Of a stretch of DNA of 64,000 nucleotides, positions 28,148 through 41,400 are shown one piece after another (position 1 is the first letter of the stretch; the number at the start of each line of letters is the position of its first letter). The DNA is from Crocinitomicaceae bacterium (GTDB taxonomy: Bacteria > Bacteroidota > Bacteroidia > Flavobacteriales_D > Crocinitomicaceae). The notes beneath the pieces are model-generated. The model was not told where the DNA came from, did no database searches, and was given only the letters and a program-made list of their open reading frames with translations. The stretch lies in the NCBI GenBank assembly GCA_030830895.1, contig JAURMC010000014.1:62001-126000 (forward strand), written 5' to 3'. Both the position numbers and the translations under genes were made by a program.

Positions 28148-28208
28148 CAACTTCTTTCCGTTACGATCGTACAATTTTCTTAAAATCAATACGTTTTCTC
28201 ACGCGCGC

Positions 28209-31200
28209 ATGAGATATTTCATACTTTTCAGTTTATTTCTTTTAGGATTTAATCTATCCTATGCCTCACATGTGATGGGTGGAGAAATCACCTGGAAATG
28301 CGGCGGAAATGGAGGGTATCTTTTTGAATTGGTATTTTATCGAGATTGTAACGGCGCAGAGGTTAATGTACTTTCAGAAAACATTCGGGTCTGGAACCAT
28401 CCTAACATAACGAACATCACGGTAAATTATATCTCTAGAACGGATATTTCACCAGCCTGTACGCAAGTTTCAGGTGGGCCGCTACCGCTTGATTGTGGAA
28501 CAGGGTCCAATGGCGGTAATGGTATTGGCGCGACTGAGAAAATTATTTATCGGTCAAACGAAATTATGCTTTCAGGAACCCCACCAGCTCAAGGATGGAT
28601 TTTTACCTACGAGAATTTCGCGCGATCGAATGCCATTACCAATTTAACCAATCCCTCAACATATGGAATGACCATCTCGGCAACTATGTTTGCTATTGGA
28701 GGACAATCCGGATGTCAGGACAATTCTCCACAATTTCTGCAATCGCCATATTTTGTTAGTTGCGTTGGTGATCCCTTTGTGTACAATATGAACGCCATTG
28801 ATCCTGATATGGATTCCTTACTTTTTGAATTTAGCGCGCCCCTTAATAACTTCCCACAAGGAAGCTTCAACCCACCTATAAACCCAACCCCAGTGCCCTT
28901 TGACCTTGGATTTACATATCAATCTCCAACCCCATCAGCTGCATTGAGCCCCGGTAGTATTCCCGCACAGCTAAACCCTCAAAACGGGGAATTAACCTTT
29001 ACCTCCACCCTTCAAGGAAATTTCGTAGTTAAAATTAAGGTCTCCTCTTACCGTTTAGGACAATTAATTTCACTAGTGGAACGAGAAATGCAACTTATCG
29101 TGGTTCCTTGTCAAGCCAATAATGCACCGCAATTCACTCCCCCTTTCAGTGGTTCATTTATTACCACTGTAGATGCCGGAACCATGGTGAATTTCAATCT
29201 CTTGGCATCAGATAATGGATTTTTGCAAAACGGTGCGGCCCAATCCGTGAGCATCAGTGCAACAGGACCCATGTTTGGAACCAATTTTACTGTAGCCACT
29301 GGGTGTGGAATAGAACCCTGCGCTTTTACCAATGGACTACCTGCTAACGGGGTTGGACAAGTTAGTGTACCCTTTACATGGCAAACCGATTGCGACCACC
29401 TCATGAATTCGTTTGGCATTGTCGCAGAATCAGTCCCCTATTATTTTGTATTTAAAGCGCAGGACAATTATTGTCAAGTTCCAAAGGTAAGTTATGCCAC
29501 TATTCAAATCAATGTTCGAAATCCTGGAATCATCCCTGCCCCGTCTTTAAATTGTATTAATTATTTAAATGGGAATTATGAACTTTCGTGGAATCCCGTT
29601 TCAAATCCAATGAACACTTTTGTTTCATATTCACTGTATTCACTTCAAAATGGTTTGATTACTAGCATTAACGACATCAACACAACGACTTTTTCAATCG
29701 GTCCAGCACAAGCAAATCAAGATTTTTATTTGGGTATAGTATCTGGCTGCAATGGAAGCGTTACACGATTCAGCGATACCCTTCACCCCCTTGTTCTTCA
29801 ATTAACTAATCCCAATAATGGAACAGCTTTGCTGCAATGGAACGCACCAAGTGCTACAAATCTTGGGGGATATTATTACATATATCAGCAAATAGGCAAC
29901 GGTCCGTGGGTTTTATACGACAGCGTTTCGTATGGTACTACCTTCTACAAAGACACAGTGCGCGTTTGCAATGGTACATTAGGTTATCAAATCATCTATC
30001 CACAAAGCGGGTGTACTTTTGAATCAAACACACCAAGCGATCAGTTTGAAGATATGCTTACTCCCTCCATACCTATCATTCAAGGCGTCGGGTTTGACCC
30101 CGGAAGTGGAAATATAGTGCTCACTTGGAATCAAAATAGTCAAATAGACACCTATGGCTATGTAATTTACACCATGGATGCCAATAATGTACTCTATGAA
30201 ATAGATACCGTTTGGGGTATTGCAAATACCTCCTTTAATTACGTTCCTAATGGTTCCGGTCCCTTTACTTTTTCCGTAGCAGCATTTGATTCTTGTTTTA
30301 CTACTTCTGTTCCTGTTACCTACCAGACCTCAGGGAAAGCACCTTTAAACAGCAGCATTCGCTTTGACGGCGCCATTAATGCCTGTGATCAATCCATCGA
30401 CTTAACGTGGACAGCCTACCTCGGGTGGAGTGTTAGTTCTTATCAGATATTTTCCTATGAAAGTGGTCAGTTAATTTTGTTGGGAACCACCTCTGCCTTA
30501 AACAGTACCATTGACGTCGTTGGCGGAACTACCTACACCTTATATGTTCAAGCAAACCTTAGCAATGGGAATTCGGTGCTTTCAAATCCGTATACCTTCG
30601 TGGTGCCCCTTCCCGGACAACCCAACTTCCACTACTTACAAGCGGCAAGCGTAAGTGGGAATTCAGTGGATGTGCGGGTCTATGTAGATCAAAACGCTGG
30701 GATTAACCAGGTGCAAATTGAACGAGAGGAAACCCCAGGAAATTTTTCAGCAATCGGAATGGCAACGGTCGTAAATAACTTGGCTCAGTTTACAGATGTG
30801 CAAGTGGATGTAATGAATCAAACCAATACGTATCGTTCAAAATACATAGACACGTGCGGTAACTTAGGCAGTTCATCCAATACGTCCACCACTATCTTAG
30901 CTACGGGGATTGCGAACGACGAAACGCAAATCAATGTAATCAGTTGGAGCCCTTACCTTGGTTTTGAGGTTGGGGTGAGCGCTTATGAGGTGTACCGAAT
31001 CGAACCAGATGGTTCTACTACACTTATTCAAACGGTTCCTAATGGCCAATACAGCATCGAGGACAGTGTAGATTCTGGTCCGTACCCCGGAGAAATCTGT
31101 TACTACATCGAAGCCCGCGAACTCATCAACAATTACGGAATAGAAGAACGGTGCGCGAGTAATACGGTTTGCCTCACCTATGCCCCCATCATTTACATAC

Positions 31201-31463
31201 CAAACAGTGTTTTTCCGGATGGTATAAATAACGTATTCAAACCTGTTGCCACCAACATCGACCCGAGCAAGTTTAACATGACGATCATGAATCGTTGGAG
31301 CAATATTATCTTTGAAACAACAGATTACAACCTGGGATGGAATGGTAGATTACAATCCACAAACGAATTAGTGCCAAACGATATGTACATTTATGTTATG
31401 GAATTTTATGATGCCGCAGGGAATCAATTAATCAAACGAGGAGAGGTTTATGTTATTCGCTAA
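28209..31463 (+). CDS. Secreted protein with fibronectin III-like domains and gliding motility-associated C-terminal domain
   Basis: Signal peptide then SHVMGGEITWKCGGNGGYLFELVFYRDCNGAEVN; C-terminus MNRWSNIIFETTDYNLGWNGRLQSTNELVPNDMYIYVMEF. Confidence 0.83.
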   Translation: MRYFILFSLFLLGFNLSYASHVMGGEITWKCGGNGGYLFELVFYRDCNGAEVNVLSENIRVWNHPNITNITVNYISRTDISPACTQVSGGPLPLDCGTGSNGGNGIGATEKIIYRSNEIMLSGTPPAQGWIFTYENFARSNAITNLTNPSTYGMTISATMFAIGGQSGCQDNSPQFLQSPYFVSCVGDPFVYNMNAIDPDMDSLLFEFSAPLNNFPQGSFNPPINPTPVPFDLGFTYQSPTPSAALSPGSIPAQLNPQNGELTFTSTLQGNFVVKIKVSSYRLGQLISLVEREMQLIVVPCQANNAPQFTPPFSGSFITTVDAGTMVNFNLLASDNGFLQNGAAQSVSISATGPMFGTNFTVATGCGIEPCAFTNGLPANGVGQVSVPFTWQTDCDHLMNSFGIVAESVPYYFVFKAQDNYCQVPKVSYATIQINVRNPGIIPAPSLNCINYLNGNYELSWNPVSNPMNTFVSYSLYSLQNGLITSINDINTTTFSIGPAQANQDFYLGIVSGCNGSVTRFSDTLHPLVLQLTNPNNGTALLQWNAPSATNLGGYYYIYQQIGNGPWVLYDSVSYGTTFYKDTVRVCNGTLGYQIIYPQSGCTFESNTPSDQFEDMLTPSIPIIQGVGFDPGSGNIVLTWNQNSQIDTYGYVIYTMDANNVLYEIDTVWGIANTSFNYVPNGSGPFTFSVAAFDSCFTTSVPVTYQTSGKAPLNSSIRFDGAINACDQSIDLTWTAYLGWSVSSYQIFSYESGQLILLGTTSALNSTIDVVGGTTYTLYVQANLSNGNSVLSNPYTFVVPLPGQPNFHYLQAASVSGNSVDVRVYVDQNAGINQVQIEREETPGNFSAIGMATVVNNLAQFTDVQVDVMNQTNTYRSKYIDTCGNLGSSSNTSTTILATGIANDETQINVISWSPYLGFEVGVSAYEVYRIEPDGSTTLIQTVPNGQYSIEDSVDSGPYPGEICYYIEARELINNYGIEERCASNTVCLTYAPIIYIPNSVFPDGINNVFKPVATNIDPSKFNMTIMNRWSNIIFETTDYNLGWNGRLQSTNELVPNDMYIYVMEFYDAAGNQLIKRGEVYVIR

Positions 31464-32409
31464 CAATGAACGCATTTTAATTATTCAAACCGCCTTCCTT
31501 GGCGATGTTATACTCGCTACTTCCGTGGCAAATTCCATCAAAGCCCAATACCCTGAGGCTAAGGTTGATTTACTGGTTAAAAAAGGAAATGAACACTTAG
31601 TGCTTAGTCACCCCAATATAGATCGGGTGCTCACCTTTGACAAATCCAGGAAATGGCGGGACATCCTACGACTCATTCGTGCCAACCGAGCAACTCGCTA
31701 TGGCTTCATTGTAAATCTGCATCGCTTTACTTCTTCCGGACTCATTGCTGTGCTAAGCCGAACTAAAACCATAGGGTTTGATAAAAACCCCTTGTCACGA
31801 TTTTATACCTTGAAACTGCCGCATCCCATCTCAAAAGGCATTCATGAAATAGACCGGAATTTCACCTTAATCGCTGCGCTTGGCGTGAAGCACTTGGTAA
31901 AACCGTCTATCGTACCAAGCGAGGACGTAATGAAAAAGGTTCGGGAATATCAGGAAATGCCGTATGTGTGTTTCGCGCCGGCCTCGGTGTGGGCAACGAA
32001 GCAACTTCCGATAGAAAAATGGGTCGAGCTTTCAAAAAAACAAGATTGCGTGATTTATCTACTGGGTGGTCCAAGTGACCATTCGTTGTGTGAAACTATA
32101 AGAACACAATGTCCAAGTCAAACAATGAATTTAGCAGGTAACCTTTCGGTCATGGAATCAATCGCACTGATGAAGGGTGCCGTTCGAAATTATGTAAATG
32201 ATTCAGGTCCCTTACATTTCGCTTCAGCGGTGAATGCCCCGGTAACAGCCTATTTTTGTTCTACCGTTACAGACTATGGCTTTGGACCCTTGTCTGATAA
32301 TTCAGAGGTTAAAGAAGTTAAGGGGCTGGTCTGCCGACCTTGCGGCTTGCACGGAAAAAAAGAATGCCCCGAAAGTCATTTTAAGTGTGGAAAAGAAATG
32401 GTGGTTTGA
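31450..32409 (+). CDS. Glycosyltransferase family 9 (heptosyltransferase-like)
   Basis: ERILIIQTAFLGDVILATSVANSIKAQYPEAKVDLLVKKGNEHL; FAPASVWATKQLPIEKWVEL; NDSGPLHFASAVNAPVTAYF. Confidence 0.9.
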   Translation: MLFANNERILIIQTAFLGDVILATSVANSIKAQYPEAKVDLLVKKGNEHLVLSHPNIDRVLTFDKSRKWRDILRLIRANRATRYGFIVNLHRFTSSGLIAVLSRTKTIGFDKNPLSRFYTLKLPHPISKGIHEIDRNFTLIAALGVKHLVKPSIVPSEDVMKKVREYQEMPYVCFAPASVWATKQLPIEKWVELSKKQDCVIYLLGGPSDHSLCETIRTQCPSQTMNLAGNLSVMESIALMKGAVRNYVNDSGPLHFASAVNAPVTAYFCSTVTDYGFGPLSDNSEVKEVKGLVCRPCGLHGKKECPESHFKCGKEMVV

Positions 32410-32439
32410 GAAACATTAATTCCTCTAAGCCCAGAGATA

Positions 32440-35400
32440 CTATTTTATCAAATTTACATGACCCACATATTCCTTATCTTCTTGTGATTGCAACACCTGG
32501 AAATTAAGTACCCAAGTATACGTGCCAGACTGGCAATTGGTATGGGTTGGTCCGTAATCTCCACCCCAACCGGTATTTGGATCTCTGGATTCAAAAACAA
32601 GTTCGCCCCAACGGTTGAAAATCCTCAGTAAATAGGTTCCTGATTTAAATCCTTGAGAAATGATTGGGAGGAATACTTGATTCTTTTCGTCGTCATTTGG
32701 TGTAAATGTATTGGGGACATAAAAAATCAAATTCTCTTCTACATGTATGCTTACATAGGCCGTATCTGTACATCCAACCTCATTCATTGCCACAAGCGAA
32801 ACCACATAATCTGCAGGTTCAGCCGGGAATAAATGAAAAGGTTCAAAACCAAATCCATATGTCCCATCTCCAAAATTCCACTCATACGAAGACGCGTTTT
32901 CAGAATTATTAGAGAATTCCACCAATGGTTCTAAGGTTGTAATTTCGGTAGGATCCGCCCCAGCCACTGCAATGGGTGATTCATACACACAAGCCACATT
33001 AAAATTCGTTTCCGTTGCGGTACACCCTTGAGGATTCGTAACAGTTAAAGTGATGTCATAGCATCCTTGCTGCGTAAACTGATATCCTACTTGTCCTACT
33101 TGTTCTGTCGATGTACCATTTCCAAAATTCCAAATATAATTCCATGAGGGGTTATACACAGCAGCGGTATATAGCACATCCAAGTATCCGCAACCTATTG
33201 AATCAGAATAACTAAAATCAGGATTTGGTGTTGGCGCAATCGTAACAGGATGCATTACACTATCAATACATCCTGTAATTGGGTCAGTTGCAGTTAATAC
33301 CACATTGTATGTGCCTTGCGAAGGGAATTGATGTGTTGGGTTTGAAACAAAAGCACTGCTCCCATCGTCAAAGTCCCAATTATAATCATAGGCTCCTACC
33401 GACATATTTTGAAAAGCAACAGGGGTTAAATCACAGTACGGTGGATTCAAGGTATTAAACGCAACAATAGGCCAAGGATTAATCGTAACCGTCATTACAG
33501 AGTCAGGACCTAAACAGCCAAAAGGAATTGACGATGCAGTAACGTGATACTGCACAGTTTGTGGTGCATTGGTAGTTTGAATTAAAACGTCATTAATTAG
33601 CGAACTTATTTGAGTTGGAGAGTAAGTCTCCCCCACCACATTAGGATTTGGTGTGGCATACCATTGGAAAGTACTCGGAATATCTGCAAGCAAATTCAAA
33701 TTGACTCCTTGCCCAGCGCATATCGTAACATCCTGAGTAATGACGTTAGGTGTTGGATTTACGGTGATGGTAAAAGTCTGATTCACGCCTGAACATTGTG
33801 TAGCTCCATTTATAAATACAGGGGTTACCGTAACTACGGATTGAATCGGTAGAGAAGTTGGATTTTGAGCTAGGAATACTGGAATATTACCAGTCCCAGT
33901 GGATGCCAACCCTACCGCAGCATTTGAATTAACCCAATTAAATATAGTGCCCCCGATAGGACCAATTAAGGGTACGCTTGCTGAATTAATGTCCTCGCAA
34001 ATGATCATATTATTCAAGGCAAATACCGAAGGTTCAGGATTTACGACAATTAAAAAAGTATCTATAGCTCCTGGACAGCTCACATTATTTAACGTGAAGA
34101 AAGGTGACACTATGATCGTTGCACTAATAGGCGCCACCCCAGGGTTAGTAGCAACAAATGCATTTAAGGAATCCACACCTCCCAATGGTTGAAGCCCGAC
34201 ATTTGATCCAGCCGCACTCCATGAATAAACAGTTCCTGGCGCACTCCCACTGAACAATACTTGAGGATTCCATTGATTATGACAAACGTTTAAATCTAGA
34301 TTCGGATTAACCGATGGAATTGGATTCACGAATACCGTTATTGGAATTACTGGGCTACTACAACCGTTTGCAATAGAAGTGCCAATTACATGATAGGTAA
34401 CTTCCTCCACCGCACCGGTTGGATTAATTAACTGATCATTTATGATTGCAGAGGTAGTGATATTCGTAGTTTCGTTTAATACATTTACGTTTGGATCCGC
34501 ATACCAATTGAAGGTTACGCTTGTATTAGCAACTAAATTCAGATTCACATATCCATTACTACAGATGGTTACCGTATCTTGATTTAACAATGCTAATGGC
34601 GGTTTTACGATAACCGTAATTGTTTGAGAAGGTCCCTGACAATTGCCTTGTATGGAGGTTGGTGTTACCGAATATACAACCAACTGGTTTTGATTCGAAT
34701 TATTAACCAATACATCATTGATCACTGCACCACTATTTGTAATCAAAGACTCCCCATTTACATTTGGGTTATTCACTGTACAGAACCATGAAAAATTAGA
34801 AGGAATATTTGCGTTCAAAATGGCATTTACTCCTGCCCCACTGCAAATCTCTAAATTCTGAGGAATATTGAGTAATACATCAGGCTGAACTTGAACTACC
34901 AAAAATGAATCCGGGCCAATACACCCCGCTAACGTAGTGGGCGTAATCGTATATGTAACATTTTGCGGTACTCCACTCGTATTTGAGAGGGAGTCATTGA
35001 TAAAAGGACTTGTCTGGATGGTTGTTAATTCTCCATTCACATTTGGATTTTGTGTGGCAAACCAGGTGATGTTTGCAGGAATATTCGTAGAAATGTTTAC
35101 CCCCGTATACTGATTATTACAAATTACTGTATCGTTTAAAGCATTTACGTATGGTGTTGGGTTCACCGTAATGCTGTACGTGGAAACCGGTCCGTTGCAA
35201 CTTTGACCTTGGAATGTAAAAATTGGAGTAATGTCGACATTTCCTGAAATAGCACTAGTCCCTGGATTGGTTGCATTGAAGGCATTTATTGTATTACTTC
35301 CACTTGCAACTAATCCAATGGCAGTGTTTGAATTAATCCAGTTGTAAGATGTGCCAGAACCAATGATCGGCAAAGCATTCACAGCGGTTTGATGACAATG

Positions 35401-38400
35401 GTTTTGATTATTGATTGGTGCTACGGAAGGTATAGGTAATACATAATAGGTAAAGCTTTGATTAGGTCCTGAACATGCAATTCCTTGGGTGAAAATTGGA
35501 GTCACCGTAACTTGCGAAGAAACAACAGCATTGGTGCCATTTTGACCAATAAAGGCTGGAATCGAATTGGTACCATTCGCACCAATTCCAATGGCGGTAT
35601 TTACTGCCGTCCATTGATATGAAGTTCCCGTTCCTGTGAAATTCAATAATTGAGTATTGGTACCATCGCATACGTATTGAGAGCCAGGATTAGTAACACT
35701 AGGGGTTGGATTGATTTGATAGGTATAACTTTGTGGTGAGCCGGGACATGAAACGGAATTTTGAATAAAGGTTGGAGTAACATTTATTTGAGCGAAAATG
35801 GCTGCGTTACCATTATTCACCGCATTAAAAGCTGAGATATTACCTGTACCCGTTCCAGCAATTCCAATTGAAGGGATACTATTCGTCCAATTATAGGTCG
35901 TGTTCGCAACAGATCCATTGAATGTGACCGCTGCAGTTGGCGATCCATTACAGACTACCTGGTTCGCAGGTGCAAGCACATCTGGAGTTGGACTTACAAA
36001 AATTGTAAACGTGGTATTGTTTCCTGGACAAGTTACACCATTTGCAGTAAAGTTTGGTGTGACAGTAATCAATGCGTTTACAGATTGCGTACTTTGGTTA
36101 ATCGCCTGAAATGATGCTAGTGTTAATCCTGTTCCTGATGGCACAAGTCCGATGGTGTTGTTATTATTACTCCAATTATAACTGGTTCCAGTACCCGCAA
36201 AACTAATAACCGGGGTATTTGATCCATTGCAGACTGTAACGTTAGCAATTTGATTAGCTACCGGAGTTGGATTTACTGTAATTGTGAATTGTTGTACAGT
36301 ACCAGAGCAGGTTAACCCTGCATTGGCATATTGCGGTGTAACTGTTATGGAACCTACCAATGGGTTTGAAGAACTCGCATTGGTGGCAGTAAATGACGCG
36401 ATATTCCCACTGCCGCTGGCAGCCAAACCAATTCCAACCGTGTTGTTTGCCCAGGCATAAGATGTTCCAGTACCAGAAAATGCAACCGCTTGGGTTTGAG
36501 TTCCTGAACAAAGCACTTGACTATTTATTGGGTCAACCAAAGGAGTTGGATTAACCGTAATTGTAAAAGATTGTGGCGACCCCGGACAACTTGCATTACC
36601 TCCTGCAAAGCTTGGCGAAACGGTTATTGTTGCAGTAACTGGGTTTGTAGTCATATTGATTGTCGTAAAGGAAGAAATATTCCCAGTTCCAGTCGCCGCC
36701 AGTCCAACGGATGGATTGCTATTCGTCCACTGATAACTCGTGCCATTTCCAGAAAAATTAACTGCATTGGATAAATTTCCATCACAAATTACTTGATTCG
36801 ATGGAACTTGTACTACTGGCGTTGGATTAATGGTAATGCTAAAATTCTGTGCTGTACCTGAACAGCTTACCCCATTCCCAGTGAAAATTGGTGTAACTGC
36901 CAGTTGCGCACTTACTGGATTTAAGCCATTATTAACCGCCACAAACGGCGTAATATTCCCAGATCCCGAAGCCGGAATACCAATAGTTGCTATGGAATTA
37001 GTCCAGTTGTATGAAGTGCCTGTTCCTGAAAAATTCACCTGTGTCGTGGTAGCTCCATTACACAAGGTCTGACTACTTGGTACATTAGCGCTTGGCGTTG
37101 GATTTATTGTAATGGTGAAATTCGTAGTATTTCCGCTGCAATTCACGCCATTATTTAAATACTGAGGAGTTACTGTAATTGTTGCAATAGAAGCATTGGC
37201 ATTACTTGCATTTAGTCCAACAAACGAAGCGATATTTCCTGTTCCCGCAATGGCAAGGCCAATGCTTGGCGTATTGTTCGACCAGGTGTAAGAATTCCCT
37301 GTACCACTAAAGGTAATTGCCGCAGTGTTTGTATTATTACAAATCACTTGACTATTGACATTATTGACCGTTGGAGTTGGATTAATCGTAATGGTTGAGT
37401 TGGAATTTAGACCCGCGCAGGTTACACCGGCATTGGTAAATGATGGAATGATTCCAATAGTTGCATTCACTGGTGTGGAACCAACATTAGTTGCTGCAAA
37501 AGGTGCAATATTACCAGCACCTGATGCCCCTAATCCAATGCTTGTGGTTGAATTCGTCCATGCATAAGAAGTTCCGGTTCCGTTGATTGTAATTAAACTT
37601 GTATTGGTACCATTACAAAATGTTGCATTTGCCATGGGTGTAACTACAGGAATTGGATTCACGGTAATTGTAAATGTTTGAACAGGACCTGGGCAGGTGA
37701 CCGTATTGTTTGTGAATTGTGGCGTAACCGATACCGTAGCCGTTGAAATCAACGAATTCGATAGATTTGTGGCATTAAAAGATACTATATTTCCTGTACC
37801 GCTAGCAGCTAATCCAATAGAAGTTTGATCATTAGTCCATGTGTATGACGTTCCCGTTCCAGAGAATGATACTGCACTTGTATTCGAATTATGACATACA
37901 ACTTGATTTGCAGGTGCTGTAACTGCTGGGGTTGGATTCACGGTAATGGTGTATGGTGTGCCACCCCCTGGACAAGCCACATTCCCTGGAGTAATTGCGG
38001 AAGCAAGAATTTGGATAATCTGTGGAACTGAACTGTTATTCGTTAACGTGAAGCTTGGGATGATGGCATTACCCGTAGTTGGATTCACTCCGACAATAGA
38101 AGCGGGAATTGTAGTTGCACTCCACGTAATTACTGCACCATTCGTTGGTGACGTAATGTTAACAGTATTGCTTGCTCCTTGTGAGCAAATTGTTTGATTC
38201 GCCAAACTGAAATTCACTGCTGGGGTTGGATTTACGGTAATGGTGAAAGATTCGGAAGTCCCTGAACAACTCACTCCATTCAGCGTATATGTGGGAGTAA
38301 CATTTACCTGAGCAACGATTGGATTATTGCCATTATTCACAGCATTAAACGATGCTATGTTACCATTTCCTGAAGCGGCTAACCCAATAGAATTTGCATT

Positions 38401-41400
38401 GTTCGTCCAATTAAACACCGTACCAGTAACTGTACCAGTAAAGGATACTGCAACAGTTGGAGAACCATTACAAACCACTTGATTTGCGACCGCAGCCACC
38501 GTTGGGGTAGGATTAACGGTGATTGTGAATTGATCCACTGTTCCGTTACAACTGATTCCATTTGCTGTAAAAACTGGCGTAACATCTATGGTTGCAACTA
38601 CCGATACGTTTGTCGGATTTATTGCATTAAATGATGGAATGTTTCCTATTCCTGAATTCCCTAAGCCTATGGATGTTTGGCTATTTGTCCAAGTATATGA
38701 ATTACCAGTTCCAGCAAATGAAACAACCGGTGTGGCGGCTCCATTGCAATAGGTCAAATCGAGATTCGCTGTAATAATTGGGGTTGGGTTTACAATGATT
38801 GAGGCTTGTTGGACCGTACCTGAACACGTTAATCCTCCGTTGGTAAATTGCGGGGTAACACTCAAGGTAGCGGTTAGCGCAGCTGAATTACTAGCATTCA
38901 CCGCTGAGAATGAACCAATATTACCTGTTCCATTTGCTGCAAGACCAATAGTTGGAGTATTGTTTGTCCATGCATAACTAGTCGCAGTACCGGTAAAATT
39001 AATCGCAGCGGTAGAGGTGCCGTTACACAATACCTGATTGGTTAGGGCTCCCATAGTTGGAGTTGGGTTAACGGTGATGGTAAAAGTTTGAGATACCCCA
39101 GGACAGTTCAAATTTGCGCCAGTAAAAATCGGCTGTACCACTATGGTTGCAACTACCGGTGCATTCGTATTATTCACTGCATTAAAACTTGAAATATTAC
39201 CATTACCGCTTGCCGCTAAACCTATGGTTGTTAGGTCATTTGTCCAACTATATGATGTCGCCGTTCCAGTAAAATTAATGGCAGTAGTTGATTGCCCATT
39301 ACAAATGATTTGATTCGAAGGTAGCACAGCGCTTGGAGACGGATTAACCGTAATACTAAAGTTCTGAGGTGTTCCCGGACAACTCAAATTGTTTCCACTG
39401 TATACGGGTACTACCGAAACTTGAGAAACTACAGGATTTATTGTACCATTACTTACCGTGAATGCATTGATATTACCAGAACCAGATGCTGCTAATCCAA
39501 TACTCGTTATAGTATTGGTCCAGTTATATTGGGTTCCTGTTCCGTTAAAGGTGACTTGAGTACTTGAAGCGCCATTACAAATTACTTGATTTGCAGGTGC
39601 TGTAACTACTGGTGTTGGATTGATCGTGTAAGTAAAGGAAGTTGGAATTCCTTGACAGGAAACGTTGTTGTTTGTAAATACTGGAGTAACAGTAATGGTA
39701 GCCACACTTGGAATTGAATTACTTGCATTCACCGCATTAAATGCAGCAATCGTACCGGTTCCTGAAGTAGCCAAACCAATCGTATTATTTGAATTACTCC
39801 AAGTATATGAAGTACCCGTGCCGGAAAAAATGCTTGCAGACGTGGACGTATTGTTACATACCACTTGATTTGCTACAACAGCCACCGTTGGAGTAGGATT
39901 CACGGTAATATTAAAACTAGAGGTTGCGCCTTGACACGAAACATTTAAGTTGGTAAACGTTGGAGTAATGGTTATTAAAGAGGTAATTGGGGCAACTCCC
40001 GCATTGGTTCCTTGGAAAACGGGAATTGTATTCGATCCAGAAGCCACTAATCCCGTATTTTGATTATTGTTCGTCCATGCATAACTTGAGGCGGTTCCTC
40101 CCAGGGTAACCAAGGTGGTATTTGTTCCATTGCAAATTGTCTGGTTTGAAACTAGATTTGTTACGGGAATTGGATTTACGGTATAGGTAAAGGTTACCGG
40201 AATTCCATTACAACCCACGTTATTGTTCAAAAACTGAGGCGTAACCGTTACTGTAGCGGTTACCGGATTGCTCGTACTGTTTAAGGCATTGAACAAAACA
40301 ATGTTTCCTTGTCCGGATGCCCCCAAACCGATGGAAGTTGTATTATTGGACCAATTATACACGTTAGCATTACCAGAAAAAGTTACTGTATTGGTGGACG
40401 TATTCGCACAAAGCACCTGATTCGTTGGTGCCACAACATTTGGTGAAGGATTAACAGTAATGGTATAACTTACTCCTCCCCCTGGACAGGCTAAGGCACC
40501 CCCTGTGGCCGCGTTCGCAGAAAATTGAACCACCTGAACCACAGCGCTGTTGTTAATTAAGGTATATGAAGGAATTGTTGAACCTCCGCTTGCGGTGTTA
40601 ACCCCAGAAATTGAAGCTGGTACGGTAGTTGCCGTCCATGTAATTACCGCATTGGGGGTTGGTGAAGATACCGTCACCTGTGTCGAACTCGTACCAGAAC
40701 AAATGGTTTGACTCGGAACACTAAAATTCACCTGAGGAGCTGGGTTTACCGTAATTGTGAAAGTTTGAACAGTACCTGGACAACTTACCGCATTATTCAA
40801 ATAGATGGGCGTAACATTAATGGTTGCTACAATTGGTGTTGCTGTTAAATTCACCGCAGTAAACGATGGTATATTTCCGGAACCTGAAGCCGCTAACCCG
40901 ATCCCCGGTGTTGAATTTGTCCAATTATATTGAGTTCCAGTCCCCACAAAAGAAATCGCTGAGGCGGTGGCATTATTACAGAGCACTACATTGGTCGGAG
41001 CTGTAACACTTGGCGTTGGATTTACTTCAATTGTGAATGATGTGGTGCCACCATTGCAACTTACACCTCCCCCTGTGAATACTGAAGTAACGGTTACCGT
41101 GGAAGTAATTGGCGCTGTAGTACCATTGGTAGCAATAAACGAAGCGATATTCCCGTTTCCAGATGCCGGCAAACCTACCGCTGTATTAGAATTCGTCCAA
41201 GTATATGAATTTCCTGTTCCACTTAACGCAATGGCGGCACTGTTTGCCCCATTACATAATGTTTGACCATTAACCGCTGTTGGAACTGTATTTGGATTAA
41301 CTGTAATGGTAAATAAAGTTGGATTTCCAGAACAAGTAACGCCATTGACCACAACCGAAGAAATTACACTAAGTTGCGCGGTTAAAGGCGTTGTAGTACT

